A stretch of 64,000 bases of DNA from an uncultured Litoreibacter sp. Lineage in GTDB: Bacteria; Pseudomonadota; Alphaproteobacteria; Rhodobacterales; Rhodobacteraceae. The translations under genes were made by a program, and so were the position numbers. Below are positions 32,424 to 40,817 of this stretch, piece after piece (position 1 is the stretch's first letter; each line of letters begins with the position of its first letter). Location: positions 1,302,001-1,366,000 of the forward strand of contig CANLVO010000001.1 of the NCBI GenBank assembly GCA_947494645.1. The letters are read 5' to 3'. A model generated the notes under the pieces. That model made no database searches and was not told the DNA's origin. It saw nothing but the letters and a program-made list of their open reading frames with translations.

Positions 32424-33044
32424 ATGTCCGACTTTTTCAAATTGTTGACGCTGGCTGCAGCCATTGCCCTTGGCATCCCTGCCGCCGCGCAAACGACCAC
32501 TGACGAGACAACAACCGAAGCCGAGGAAGGCACAGGCGAGCGGGCCGACGGGCTGTCCACCGGCACCGAGCTTGAGCAAGTAGGCCAGACCTATGTCGTC
32601 TCGGAGCATGGCGATTGGGACCTGCGCTGCATCCGCGCGCCTGAGGGCCAGCAGGACCCTTGCCAGCTGTACCAGCTGCTGGAAGATCAAAACGGCAACT
32701 CCGTGGCCGAGATCAATATGTTCAACCTGCCCGAAGATGACGAGCTGGCAGCGGGCGCGACCATCGTGACCCCGCTGGAAACCTTGTTGACCCGTCAGGT
32801 GCGCCTGTCGGTCGATGGCGGCACGCCCAAGGTTTACCCGTTCACCTTCTGCACCCCGGTCGGTTGTTTCGCCCGCGTAGGCTTCACCGAAGGGGACATC
32901 GCGTCCTTCAAGGCGGGCAACGAAGCGCTTGTGGTCGTGGTGCCTGCACAGGCGCCTGACCAGCAAGTGCAACTGACTGTGTCGCTGACAGGCTTCACCG
33001 CCGGGTTCAACGCGGTCATTGAGGCCACGAAACCGGCCGAGTAA
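32424..33044 (+). CDS. Invasion-associated locus B (IalB) family protein
   Basis: I use ATG 32424; a GTG at 32409 is possible but less natural for the signal peptide. The 206-residue secreted protein has a signal sequence (MSDFFKLLTLAAAIALGIPA, cleavage near AAAQT), an acidic Thr/Glu-rich linker (TTTDETTTEAEEG), then the IalB domain with GDWDLRCIRAPEGQQDPCQLYQ and PFTFCTPVGCFARVGF, whose four cysteines probably form disulfides. IalB proteins are common in alphaproteobacteria and their role outside Bartonella is unclear. A strong terminator follows. Confidence 0.87.
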   Translation: MSDFFKLLTLAAAIALGIPAAAQTTTDETTTEAEEGTGERADGLSTGTELEQVGQTYVVSEHGDWDLRCIRAPEGQQDPCQLYQLLEDQNGNSVAEINMFNLPEDDELAAGATIVTPLETLLTRQVRLSVDGGTPKVYPFTFCTPVGCFARVGFTEGDIASFKAGNEALVVVVPAQAPDQQVQLTVSLTGFTAGFNAVIEATKPAE

Positions 33045-33070
33045 ACCCCACCGGGTTTTGGAAAACCTGA

Positions 33071-33107
33071 CGCCTCGGGTCCTGACGGCTCCGGGGCGTT
33101 TCTTTTT
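33071..33107 (+). terminator. Terminator after the IalB-family gene
   Basis: CGCCTCGG (33071-33078) pairs with CCGGGGCG (33091-33098), allowing one T-G pair, followed by TTTCTTTTT. A smaller AAACCC/GGGTTT stem overlaps the stop codon just upstream. Confidence 0.8.
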
Positions 33108-33112
33108 GCGCG

Positions 33113-33406
33113 CTAGTCGTTGGGCGGATTGACCCGCGCCGCACGGCCACCGCGACGGCCACCGCTGGGCTTCTTGGCCAGCCCCTCGCGCAAGGTCAGC
33201 GTCATCGGGTGGTCGGGATAGGCCTCGCCATATTGCGCCAGCAAGGTCTCGATCAGCGGATAGGTGTCCGCGCCCAAGGGCAGGCTCAGCGCCCAATCGA
33301 GAAATATCGAGCGGCACTCGCCGCCTGTGATGCCTTCGATGCGGTAGGATTCGCGCACCAACCCTTTGGGGTCATGCGGCAAGCGGACGCCTCTTGGATC
33401 AGTCAT
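33113..33406 (-). CDS. Conserved hypothetical protein (97 aa)
   Basis: I do not recognise a named domain. The 97-residue protein has a compact N-terminal part (YRIEGITGGECRSIFLDWAL, then TYPLIETLLAQYGEAYPDHP) and a basic, disordered tail (KKPSGGRRGGRAARVN). The composition suggests a small cytoplasmic protein, perhaps nucleic-acid binding at its tail. It has its own start 48 bp downstream of glnE on the same strand, so it may be co-transcribed with it. The frame is well bounded and codon use looks like its neighbours. Confidence 0.7.
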   Translation of the reverse strand: MTDPRGVRLPHDPKGLVRESYRIEGITGGECRSIFLDWALSLPLGADTYPLIETLLAQYGEAYPDHPMTLTLREGLAKKPSGGRRGGRAARVNPPND

Positions 33407-33454
33407 ATGCGCTCTCTTTGCGGTTCAGCCGATACGCGGCCCTTGCCCTTAAGG

Positions 33455-36235
33455 CTAGGCCTGCATAGCGTTTAAGACCTGATCAATGATCGCTCTGGCG
33501 GTTTTGCGACCGTTTAGAAGCGTTTTCTCCAGCTCTGGCAAGCTTGAGGCGTTCAAATCGCGCAAGACCATCGCCTGACCCTCCGCTCCCAGCTGCGCGG
33601 GCTCAAACGGCTGGTCTGACAGCAAGCGCCCCGCAGAGGTCAGCCGGAAGAACAGCGCATGGTTCTCGGTCAGGCTGTCGCGTTGGTCCGCGTCGATCAG
33701 TCCGGCGGCCTCTGCCGCCTGCAACTGGCCTGCCGTGTCACGCACCACGGCACCCGCCTGCAGCGCCATGGCTTGGGCAAAAATCTCGATATCCTGCACC
33801 CCGCCGGGGCCGTCCTTAACGCCCCATGCGCTGCCGGTTCGACCCGCATCGGCCAGCCGCGCGCGCATCTCTTGGGTTTCCTTAGCCGTTTCAGCCGCAA
33901 CGCGGGCGCGGGTCAGCATCGCTTTGCGCACCGCGTTGATGCGGGAGATGATTTGTTCGTCCCCGGTCAACGCACGAGCACGGGTGAGCGCCATATGCTC
34001 CCACAGCCATGCCTCCTGCGCCTGATAGCTTTCAAAGGATTGCAGCGACGTCGCGACCGGGCCGGATTGGCCGGACGGGCGCAGGCGCATATCGACCTCG
34101 TAGAGCTTGCCCTCCGCCGTGGGGGCGGTCAGCGCGGTGACCAGCATTTGGGTGAAGCGTGCGAAATAGGGCCGCGTGGCGAGCGGGCGCGGACCGTCTG
34201 AGGCCTCCGCCCCATCCGCATCATAGATAACGATGAGATCCAGATCAGAGCGGGCGCTCAACCGCCCGACCCCAAGCGAGCCCATTGCCAGCACCACCGC
34301 GCCACGCCCCGGTGGGGGCCCATGCTTGACGGCAAACTGCGCCTCGACCACAGGGGTGAGCGCCTGCAGGACCGCCCCTGCCAGTTGGGCATATTGCGCG
34401 CCTGCGTCTTCCGGCGTGATCAACCCGCGCAGCTGATGGACGCTGATCCGAAAGTGCCATTCCTTTTGCCAGCGGCGGGCCATATCGAGACGCGCCTCAT
34501 AATCCGCGGCCTGAGCCAGTTGCGATGACAGCGCGGCGCGCAACCCGTCCTGACCTGGCCAGTCCCGGAAGAAATCCCCACCGAGCACGGCGTCAAAGAC
34601 CTGCGCATTGCGCGACAGATAGGCGGCCATGTCGGAGGACGCGGTGCAGATCTCGACGATCAGCTCGCTGAGCTGAGGATTGGCCTCGAAAAGAGAAAAC
34701 ACCTGCACCCCAGCTGGCAGGCCAGAGACGAACCGCTCGAACGCTTGCATCGCCTCTTCGGGCCGGGCGGCGACATTCAACTTGGCGTGGATGGCAGGAA
34801 ACACGCGTTGGAAAATCTCGGCGGCGCGAGGGCTGCGCAGAGCCGGAAAGCTGCGCCACTTCTCAAGATACTGCGCGGTATCCGCCGCTGGGGCTTGCGG
34901 CGTGTCGGGGGCAAAGAAGGCCTCCGTCAGATGCGCGGTTTCGGTCAGGCGGCGGGTCAGCTCTGAGCGCAAGGCCTCGACTGTGACCCCCATGAAGGCC
35001 GCGAGACGCGCAAACCCGTCCTTGGTTGTGGGCAGCATATGGGTCTGGGCATCCTGGATCATCTGCAGGCGGTGTTCGACCTGCCGAAAGTAGCGGTAAT
35101 TGTCGGTCAGCGTGGCGGTCACTTCCTCAGACACCCACCCCGCCTTGGCCAACAGCGCCAGACCTTCAACCGTGCCGCGCACCCGCAGCTTGGCATCCCT
35201 GCCCCCTGCGATGATTTGGCGAGTTTGGGTGAAGAACTCGATCTCGCGAATGCCGCCTGAGCCGAGCTTCATGTTGTGGCCCTCAAGCGTGAAGGCCCCA
35301 CCAAGTTTCTTGTGATCGCGGATACGCAGCCGCATATCATGGGCGTCCTGAATGGCGGCGAAGTCGAGATGCTTGCGCCAGACAAAGGGCGTGAGCCGCG
35401 CGAGAAACGCCTGCCCCGCCGCAATGTCGCCCGCGCAGACCCGCGCTTTGATAAAGGCCGCACGCTCCCAAGTGCGTCCGACGCTCTCATAATAGCGCTC
35501 CGCCGTTTCCATCGCGATGCAAACGGGCGTGACGGAGGCGTCGGGACGCAAACGCAGATCAGTGCGGAAAACGTAGCCTTCTGCGGTGACATCAGACAAC
35601 AACGCGGCCAACCGGCGTGTAACGCGGACAAAGGCTGTGCGGGCCTCCATATAGGTGTCGGGCGTATAGCGCGTCTCGTCAAATAGACAGATGAGGTCGA
35701 TGTCTGAGGAATAGTTCAGCTCTGCGGCGCCCATCTTGCCCATCGCCAGCACCGCCATGCCTGCCGCATCCTCAGCGTCTTTCTCGGTCATGCCGGGCAG
35801 CTTGCCACGCGAAATTTCGGCTCCGACGAGGGTTTTCAATGCGTGATCAACGCAGGTATCGGCCAGATCGGTCAGGGCTTGCGTGACCTGCTCAAGCGTC
35901 CAGACGCCGCCCAGATCCGCAAGGCCTGCCAGAAGCGCGATCCGGCGTTTGGCCTGTCTTAGCCCGGCGGACATATCTGAGGCACTGGTGGCACGAACAT
36001 CGGTCAGGACCTGCGCGCACATCTCTTCTGCGTCGCGGGTCTCCAGCCCGATGATCCACTCATGCTCCTTGGCCAGGAGCCCTGCCAGATAGGGGCTGCA
36101 CCCGGCTGTGCCTGAGATCAGGCGAAGGAAGGCCTCCGAGCTGCCTGCAAACCGCGCCTCGGCCTCCGCCGCGATGTCGGGTTGGAATTTGTCAGGGAAC
36201 TGCGTGATCTTGGTGGCAAAGGACATGGTCGCCAC
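33455..36235 (-). CDS. glnE: Glutamine synthetase adenylyltransferase/adenylyl-removing enzyme
   Basis: A 926-residue bifunctional enzyme that adds or removes AMP on glutamine synthetase in response to PII. The N-terminal removase domain has AVLAMGKMGAAELNYSSDID near residue 165, and the C-terminal transferase domain has VLAMGSLGVGRLSARSDLDL near residue 655, each with the DxD metal pair of nucleotidyltransferases. The length matches E. coli GlnE (946). glnA and glnB are not in the window. Confidence 0.96.
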   Translation of the reverse strand: MATMSFATKITQFPDKFQPDIAAEAEARFAGSSEAFLRLISGTAGCSPYLAGLLAKEHEWIIGLETRDAEEMCAQVLTDVRATSASDMSAGLRQAKRRIALLAGLADLGGVWTLEQVTQALTDLADTCVDHALKTLVGAEISRGKLPGMTEKDAEDAAGMAVLAMGKMGAAELNYSSDIDLICLFDETRYTPDTYMEARTAFVRVTRRLAALLSDVTAEGYVFRTDLRLRPDASVTPVCIAMETAERYYESVGRTWERAAFIKARVCAGDIAAGQAFLARLTPFVWRKHLDFAAIQDAHDMRLRIRDHKKLGGAFTLEGHNMKLGSGGIREIEFFTQTRQIIAGGRDAKLRVRGTVEGLALLAKAGWVSEEVTATLTDNYRYFRQVEHRLQMIQDAQTHMLPTTKDGFARLAAFMGVTVEALRSELTRRLTETAHLTEAFFAPDTPQAPAADTAQYLEKWRSFPALRSPRAAEIFQRVFPAIHAKLNVAARPEEAMQAFERFVSGLPAGVQVFSLFEANPQLSELIVEICTASSDMAAYLSRNAQVFDAVLGGDFFRDWPGQDGLRAALSSQLAQAADYEARLDMARRWQKEWHFRISVHQLRGLITPEDAGAQYAQLAGAVLQALTPVVEAQFAVKHGPPPGRGAVVLAMGSLGVGRLSARSDLDLIVIYDADGAEASDGPRPLATRPYFARFTQMLVTALTAPTAEGKLYEVDMRLRPSGQSGPVATSLQSFESYQAQEAWLWEHMALTRARALTGDEQIISRINAVRKAMLTRARVAAETAKETQEMRARLADAGRTGSAWGVKDGPGGVQDIEIFAQAMALQAGAVVRDTAGQLQAAEAAGLIDADQRDSLTENHALFFRLTSAGRLLSDQPFEPAQLGAEGQAMVLRDLNASSLPELEKTLLNGRKTARAIIDQVLNAMQA

Positions 36236-36307
36236 ATTGCGAGGGACATGCGCTTGCGGTCAATGGGCGTTTGCGGCTTGATGCGACCAGATGAAAGGCG
36301 GGGGCAG

Positions 36308-36778
36308 ATGAGCAAGAGTTTGAAGCGTGTAAAAGCGGCCTTGGCCGATGCCGGGATTGAGGCCGAAATCATGGAAACCGGCACCGACACGCGCACCGCG
36401 GCGCAGGCCGCGGAGGTGGCCGGGTGCCATGTGGACCAGATCGCGAAATCGATCATTTTCCGGGGGGAAACATCAGGCACGGCGATCCTGTTTCTGACCG
36501 CTGGCGGCAACCGGGTTTCAGATGTGAAGGCCTCAAGCGTTGCGGGCGAGGCGCTTGGCAAGGCGGATGCGGCGCTGATCCGGGCGCAGACGGGCTTTGC
36601 CATTGGGGGCGTGTCGCCGGTCGGTCACCTGACCCCAATCCGCGCTTTCATGGACCCAAGACTGGCGGAGTTCGATACGGTCTGGGCCGCCGCCGGCACC
36701 CCGCATCACATATTTCCGATTGCGCCGGACGTGCTGGAACGGCTCACAGACGCAGTTGTGGCTGAGTTTACCGATTAG
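36308..36778 (+). CDS. YbaK/EbsC-family aminoacyl-tRNA deacylase
   Basis: I use ATG 36308 (156 residues; GGGGC upstream); the frame continues upstream to 36182 antisense to the glnE start. The YbaK fold shows in HVDQIAKSIIFRG with the conserved Lys, FLTAGGNRVSDVK and IGGVSPVGHL, the catalytic-loop GxxxPxG motif. These proteins clear misacylated tRNAs (Cys-tRNA-Pro, Ala-tRNA-Pro or similar). Its stop overlaps the 3' end of the convergent lpxB by 4 bp. Substrate specificity is not readable. Confidence 0.87.
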   Translation: MSKSLKRVKAALADAGIEAEIMETGTDTRTAAQAAEVAGCHVDQIAKSIIFRGETSGTAILFLTAGGNRVSDVKASSVAGEALGKADAALIRAQTGFAIGGVSPVGHLTPIRAFMDPRLAEFDTVWAAAGTPHHIFPIAPDVLERLTDAVVAEFTD

Positions 36779-37944
36779 TCGCCGAAGAGGTCATAGACAG
36801 ACTGCGCCGCCCTTAGGCCCGGTTCTCTGCCGCCGCGCCCGAGCCGTTCCATCGTCACTGCGCAGGCGTCAAGCTGTGCTGCGCGGGCGGTGTCATCCGC
36901 CATCAGTTCACCCAGCGCACGGGCGATGTGATCAGGCTGGCACGCCTCCCCCAGAAACTCTGGCACGGCGCGGGTGTTCGAGACGATATTGACCAGAGTG
37001 ACCGTGTCGATCAGCATTTTCTTGGCAATGATGCGGCGTGAAAACCAGTTCATGTCGTAGGCCACAACCATCGGCGTGGCGCTGGCCGCCAGCTCGAGCG
37101 ACACGGTGCCCGAGGCCGCAAGCGCCACATGGGCCGCCTTGAACGCGGCGCGTTTGGCGGTGGCAAAGTCAGCCGCGTCCAGATCGCGGGGGTCGAGGAC
37201 AATCGGCGTGCCGGGCCATCCGGCGACAAGCTCCTGCACCTTGCCTGCCACGCTGGCCACGGTCGGGACCACCACGCGAGCCGTGGGATGATCGGCACAG
37301 ACCTTGCGCAGCGCGTCGCCGAAGCGGTCGGCAAGCCGGGAAACTTCCCCCATCCGCGAGCCGGGCAAGGCCAGGATGATCGGCGCCGCGTCAAGCCCGT
37401 AGGTGCGGCGGAACAAGGCGACGTCGCCGTCACTGGCCACGGGTTCGCTGACCACCGGGTGGCCCACGAAATCGCAAGTCATGCCTGCGGCCTCCATCAA
37501 CGGCGGCTCAAAGGGGAAGAGCGCCAGAACATGATCGATGCACCCTGCCATCTTCTGGGCGCGCTCGGGACGCCACGCCCAGACGGTCGGGGCCACGTAA
37601 TGGGTGGTCGCCAGATCAGGCATCTGCATCCGCGCCTTGCGGGCCACGCGCAGGCAAAAATCGGGGCTGTCGATGGTGATCAGAAGATCTGGTTGCTCGG
37701 CTACGATTTGCGCCACAACCTCGTCACGGCGTTTGAACAATCCACGCAGCTTTGGCAGCACCTCAGCCAGCCCCATGACGGAAAGCTCCTGCATCGGAAA
37801 GAGGCTCGAAAGCCCCTGCCCGCCCATCATAGGCCCGCCAACACCCAAAAACGAAACGCCGGGGACAATCTGCTTGAGCCCCGCCATCAAGGCCGCGCCA
37901 AGCCGGTCGCCCGAAGGTTCCCCCGCGATCAGATAGACCTTCAC
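36775..37944 (-). CDS. lpxB: Lipid-A-disaccharide synthase
   Basis: The start is GTG 37944, overlapping the lpxI stop (GTGA), giving 389 residues; longer in-frame readings run inside lpxI. The GT-B glycosyltransferase joins UDP-2,3-diacylglucosamine and lipid X into the disaccharide of lipid A. Visible motifs are VYLIAGEPSGDRLGA at the N-terminus, FLGVGGPMM, DSPDFCLRVA, YVAPTVWAWRPER and LPGSRMGEV, plus ASGTVSLELA for UDP binding. It is last in the fabZ-lpxA-lpxI-lpxB run. Confidence 0.95.
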   Translation of the reverse strand: MKVYLIAGEPSGDRLGAALMAGLKQIVPGVSFLGVGGPMMGGQGLSSLFPMQELSVMGLAEVLPKLRGLFKRRDEVVAQIVAEQPDLLITIDSPDFCLRVARKARMQMPDLATTHYVAPTVWAWRPERAQKMAGCIDHVLALFPFEPPLMEAAGMTCDFVGHPVVSEPVASDGDVALFRRTYGLDAAPIILALPGSRMGEVSRLADRFGDALRKVCADHPTARVVVPTVASVAGKVQELVAGWPGTPIVLDPRDLDAADFATAKRAAFKAAHVALAASGTVSLELAASATPMVVAYDMNWFSRRIIAKKMLIDTVTLVNIVSNTRAVPEFLGEACQPDHIARALGELMADDTARAAQLDACAVTMERLGRGGREPGLRAAQSVYDLFGD

Positions 37945-38810
37945 CCGCGCACCCAAAGGAACAGGCCCTGCTGGTCCGCGATCTTGATACAGCGCGGCGC
38001 GTCGAGCACCATGACGCGTCCTGCCTCGATCACCACGCCTTCGAGCTGCACCTGTGCTGCGCGGCGCAGCGTGTCGGGGCCGATCACTGGCATGTCGATG
38101 CGCAGCTCTTGCCCCGGCTTGGCGGCTTTCACCAGCACCCCTCCTGAGCCGAGTTTGCTGCTGCGTTGAAGCGACCCGCCATAGCCCAGCGCAGCCGCGA
38201 CCAGATCGTGGTTTAGGCCGATATTCTGGACCATCAGCGATTGCATCATCCAATCGGTGCCGGGCTGCGCCTCGATTGCGAGGGCCTGACCTTTGGCCAC
38301 GATGCAGGACTGGCCCACATCCGCCTGCGCCATGGCGGCGATGATCTGAGCGCCCCGGTCCGCGTCTTTGTGGTGGCGGTCCTCGGGTTGGGCTTTGGTC
38401 AGGACGCCGGGCTCTGGCAACAGATCAGGCCGCAACTCATGTGCGCCGACGCTGGTGATGCCGGCCTCTTCAAAGAAGCTCAGAAGCGTGCGCAGGGCCG
38501 CGTCATCACCTTGTTGAAGGGCTGCCATCATGCGCGGCACCAACGGCACGGTGAGCGGGTCAATCTTTGACGGGTCAAGCGGAGGCCGCGCCACGCGGCC
38601 GACAAAACAAATACGGTCCACGCCCTTGTCGCGCAGCGCGGCGATAAAGCTGCCCAGCGTTTCGATCCGGAACCGGATCACCGGCCTGTCGCCCCGCGCC
38701 TCGCTTGGATAACCTTCCAATTCGCACAGCTGGAACGGTGTTTTTTGCGCGGCGAGCGTCTCGAACACCAGCGCGGGCAAGTCACCCTCGCCTGCAACAA
38801 TCGCCAGCAT
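37941..38810 (-). CDS. lpxI: UDP-2,3-diacylglucosamine pyrophosphatase LpxI
   Basis: A 289-residue LpxI (formerly DUF1009) that hydrolyses UDP-2,3-diacylglucosamine to lipid X, replacing LpxH in most alphaproteobacteria. The sequence opens MLAIVAGEGDLPALVFETLA and holds RICFVGRVARPPL, GAHELRPDLL and GGVLVKAAKPGQELRIDMP, the conserved catalytic-domain blocks, with the active-site Asp expected in RIDMPVIG. It starts 5 bp after the lpxA stop. Confidence 0.94.
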   Translation of the reverse strand: MLAIVAGEGDLPALVFETLAAQKTPFQLCELEGYPSEARGDRPVIRFRIETLGSFIAALRDKGVDRICFVGRVARPPLDPSKIDPLTVPLVPRMMAALQQGDDAALRTLLSFFEEAGITSVGAHELRPDLLPEPGVLTKAQPEDRHHKDADRGAQIIAAMAQADVGQSCIVAKGQALAIEAQPGTDWMMQSLMVQNIGLNHDLVAAALGYGGSLQRSSKLGSGGVLVKAAKPGQELRIDMPVIGPDTLRRAAQVQLEGVVIEAGRVMVLDAPRCIKIADQQGLFLWVRG

Positions 38811-38815
38811 CGCCG

Positions 38816-39601
38816 CTACCGTGGGGTCAGAAACGACCGGTCGCTCTGCCCCAGTATGAAGTCTACCACCTCATGTACATATGCGCTGTCTGTCTCGTCA
38901 CGCAGCCGGGCCGCGCGGTCCTGAAACGCGCCGTCGCCCTGGCGCAGCATCTGGTAGGCCGCCCGCAAGGCGGTGATATCGCTGCGTGCGACGCCTGCCC
39001 GTTTGAGGCCCACGTAATTCAGCCCATCCAGATCGCCACGCGGCGCCTGCACCAGCCCGTAGGGAATGACGTCATTGGTGACCATGGTCACAGCGCCAAT
39101 GATCGCCCCTCGCCCGATGCGCACGAACTGGTGGATGCCCGACAGCCCGCCAATAATCACGTGATCCTCGATGATGCAGTGACCCGCAAGTGCGGCCTGA
39201 TTGGCCATGATCACCCCGTTGCCGACAATCGCGTCATGGCCCACATGCGCGCCGGTCATGAACAGGCAATCGTCGCCCACTTTCGTGAGCCCGCCGCCGC
39301 CCTTGGTGCCGGTATTCATCGTCACGCCTTCGCGGATGCGGTTGCGTGCGCCGACCTCAAGGCGGGTCTCCTCACCATCGAATTTCAGATCCTGAGGGAT
39401 TTCGCCAATGACCGCGAAGGGAAACACCACCGTGCCCTCCCCAACGGAGGTCTTGCCGGTCACCACCACATGGCTTTTCAATTCGACACCTGCAGCCAGC
39501 GAGACATTTGCGCCGACAGTGCAAAACGGCCCGACCTTGGCGGAGGGGTCGATCTGCGCGCCGTCCTCAATCACGGCGGAGGGGTGAATGTGCCCGCTCA
39601 T
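38816..39601 (-). CDS. lpxA: UDP-N-acetylglucosamine acyltransferase
   Basis: The 261-residue left-handed beta-helix acyltransferase performs the first committed lipid A step. Hexapeptide repeats run from [20 protein letters not shown] through about residue 185, with the catalytic-region His in [13 protein letters not shown], then a C-terminal helical domain. The start overlaps the fabZ stop by 4 bp (ATGA), the usual coupled pair. Confidence 0.96.
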   Translation of the reverse strand: MSGHIHPSAVIEDGAQIDPSAKVGPFCTVGANVSLAAGVELKSHVVVTGKTSVGEGTVVFPFAVIGEIPQDLKFDGEETRLEVGARNRIREGVTMNTGTKGGGGLTKVGDDCLFMTGAHVGHDAIVGNGVIMANQAALAGHCIIEDHVIIGGLSGIHQFVRIGRGAIIGAVTMVTNDVIPYGLVQAPRGDLDGLNYVGLKRAGVARSDITALRAAYQMLRQGDGAFQDRAARLRDETDSAYVHEVVDFILGQSDRSFLTPR

Positions 39602-40062
39602 GCTTTGGGCATATCCATCATCGCGGTGAACTCCGCCTCTGCGGCCATTTCGCCGTCGACATGGGCGTTGCCCTTGAACTTCCAGACCTTGCCGCCCGGT
39701 TTGCCCCGCGTCACGGTGACGTCCATTTGCAGCACGTCGCCCGGCACGACCTTACGGCGGAATTTGCAACCGTCGATGGCCATGAAGTAGACCAGCATAT
39801 CCTTGTCGGCCAGGTCCATCGTGACACCGACCATCACAGCGGCGGTCTGAGCCATGGCCTCAATGATGGTCACGCCGGGCATGATTGGCGCGCCCGGGAA
39901 ATGGCCCTGAAAATGCGGCTCGTTGAAGGTCACATTCTTGATGCCTGTGGCCGAGACCCCATGCTCGATATTCACCACCTTGTCGATCAGCAGGAACGGG
40001 TAGCGGTGCGGGATGATCCGTTGGATCAGGTCAATATCGGCACTGTTGGGCAGGTCGGTCAT
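39598..40062 (-). CDS. fabZ: 3-hydroxyacyl-ACP dehydratase
   Basis: I use ATG 40062 (154 residues); the frame is open to 40293 but the extra 77 residues are not family-like. The hot-dog dehydratase has [14 protein letters not shown] and the catalytic His/Glu in [20 protein letters not shown]. It supplies the 3-hydroxyacyl-ACP pool balance for fatty acid and lipid A synthesis and is placed, as usual, between ompH/bamA and lpxA. Confidence 0.95.
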   Translation of the reverse strand: MTDLPNSADIDLIQRIIPHRYPFLLIDKVVNIEHGVSATGIKNVTFNEPHFQGHFPGAPIMPGVTIIEAMAQTAAVMVGVTMDLADKDMLVYFMAIDGCKFRRKVVPGDVLQMDVTVTRGKPGGKVWKFKGNAHVDGEMAAEAEFTAMMDMPKA

Positions 40063-40156
40063 ATGCTCGCTCTTCTTTTTGTCGGCAATGAGGGTCGCCC
40101 CCCTTTGAGCACAAGAATTAGCAGCGCCCTTGGCCCCGCACAAGTCACGCGCTGTT

Positions 40157-40813
40157 TCAGTCTTGCGTCTCTTGAGCAGGGTCTGTCGTCGGTGCATCAG
40201 CCGGGTCTTCGACGAGATCAGAACCACCCTCAGGGCGCGGAGATGGCGACACGTCTGGGGCTGGCTGCGGTGCTGCTGCACCGATCTCTGCATCGATCCG
40301 TGCGATTGCCTGATCGGTGACGTCGATGGAACGCGACGACAAAATCACGGCGTTTTGGTTCAAGATCGCGAGGGCTCCGGTTTCCTCGACAAGAGCGAAT
40401 AGCACAGGAAAAGCCAGCTCGAAAAACCGGGTTCGTTCAGCGTCAGCCGCGCGTTGCAGCGCGTCTCGCTTTTCTGACTGGGCTTGGCGAATACCGGTAA
40501 CACGTTCGTCGAATTCTTCTGCGAGCTCGCGAAATTCCGCGGGCTCCATCGTGGCGCGGTCTTCAACCAATTGGCTTTCTTCAGTGACGAGCGCGGCCTC
40601 AATCCGGCGGTTCTCGGCCACGAGATCGGCAGAGGCCGCTTCAAGGTCGTCCCGCACCCTTTGGCCGAATAGCGAGTTGGCGTAGAGCCGCTCTTGATTG
40701 AGCGTCAGGATCGGTGCCGGAGCAGGCCCTGAAACTGGCGATTGCTGGGCGATGGCAGCCCCGCTGATCGCTGCCAGCAGGCCGACGCCAAAGGCGAGCG
40801 CGCGCCAGCTCAC
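40157..40813 (-). CDS. OmpH/Skp-family periplasmic chaperone
   Basis: GTG start at 40813, 4 bp after bamA. The 218-residue protein has a signal peptide ([20 protein letters not shown], cleavage after IAQ), then a long coiled coil (about residues 45-135, [19 protein letters not shown] and neighbours) and a Pro/Asp-rich C-terminal tail of about 50 residues that ordinary Skp lacks. Skp carries unfolded outer-membrane proteins to BamA. Context with bamA makes this role likely, though sequence similarity in this family is low. Confidence 0.85.
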   Translation of the reverse strand: MSWRALAFGVGLLAAISGAAIAQQSPVSGPAPAPILTLNQERLYANSLFGQRVRDDLEAASADLVAENRRIEAALVTEESQLVEDRATMEPAEFRELAEEFDERVTGIRQAQSEKRDALQRAADAERTRFFELAFPVLFALVEETGALAILNQNAVILSSRSIDVTDQAIARIDAEIGAAAPQPAPDVSPSPRPEGGSDLVEDPADAPTTDPAQETQD

Positions 40814-40817
40814 CGCG

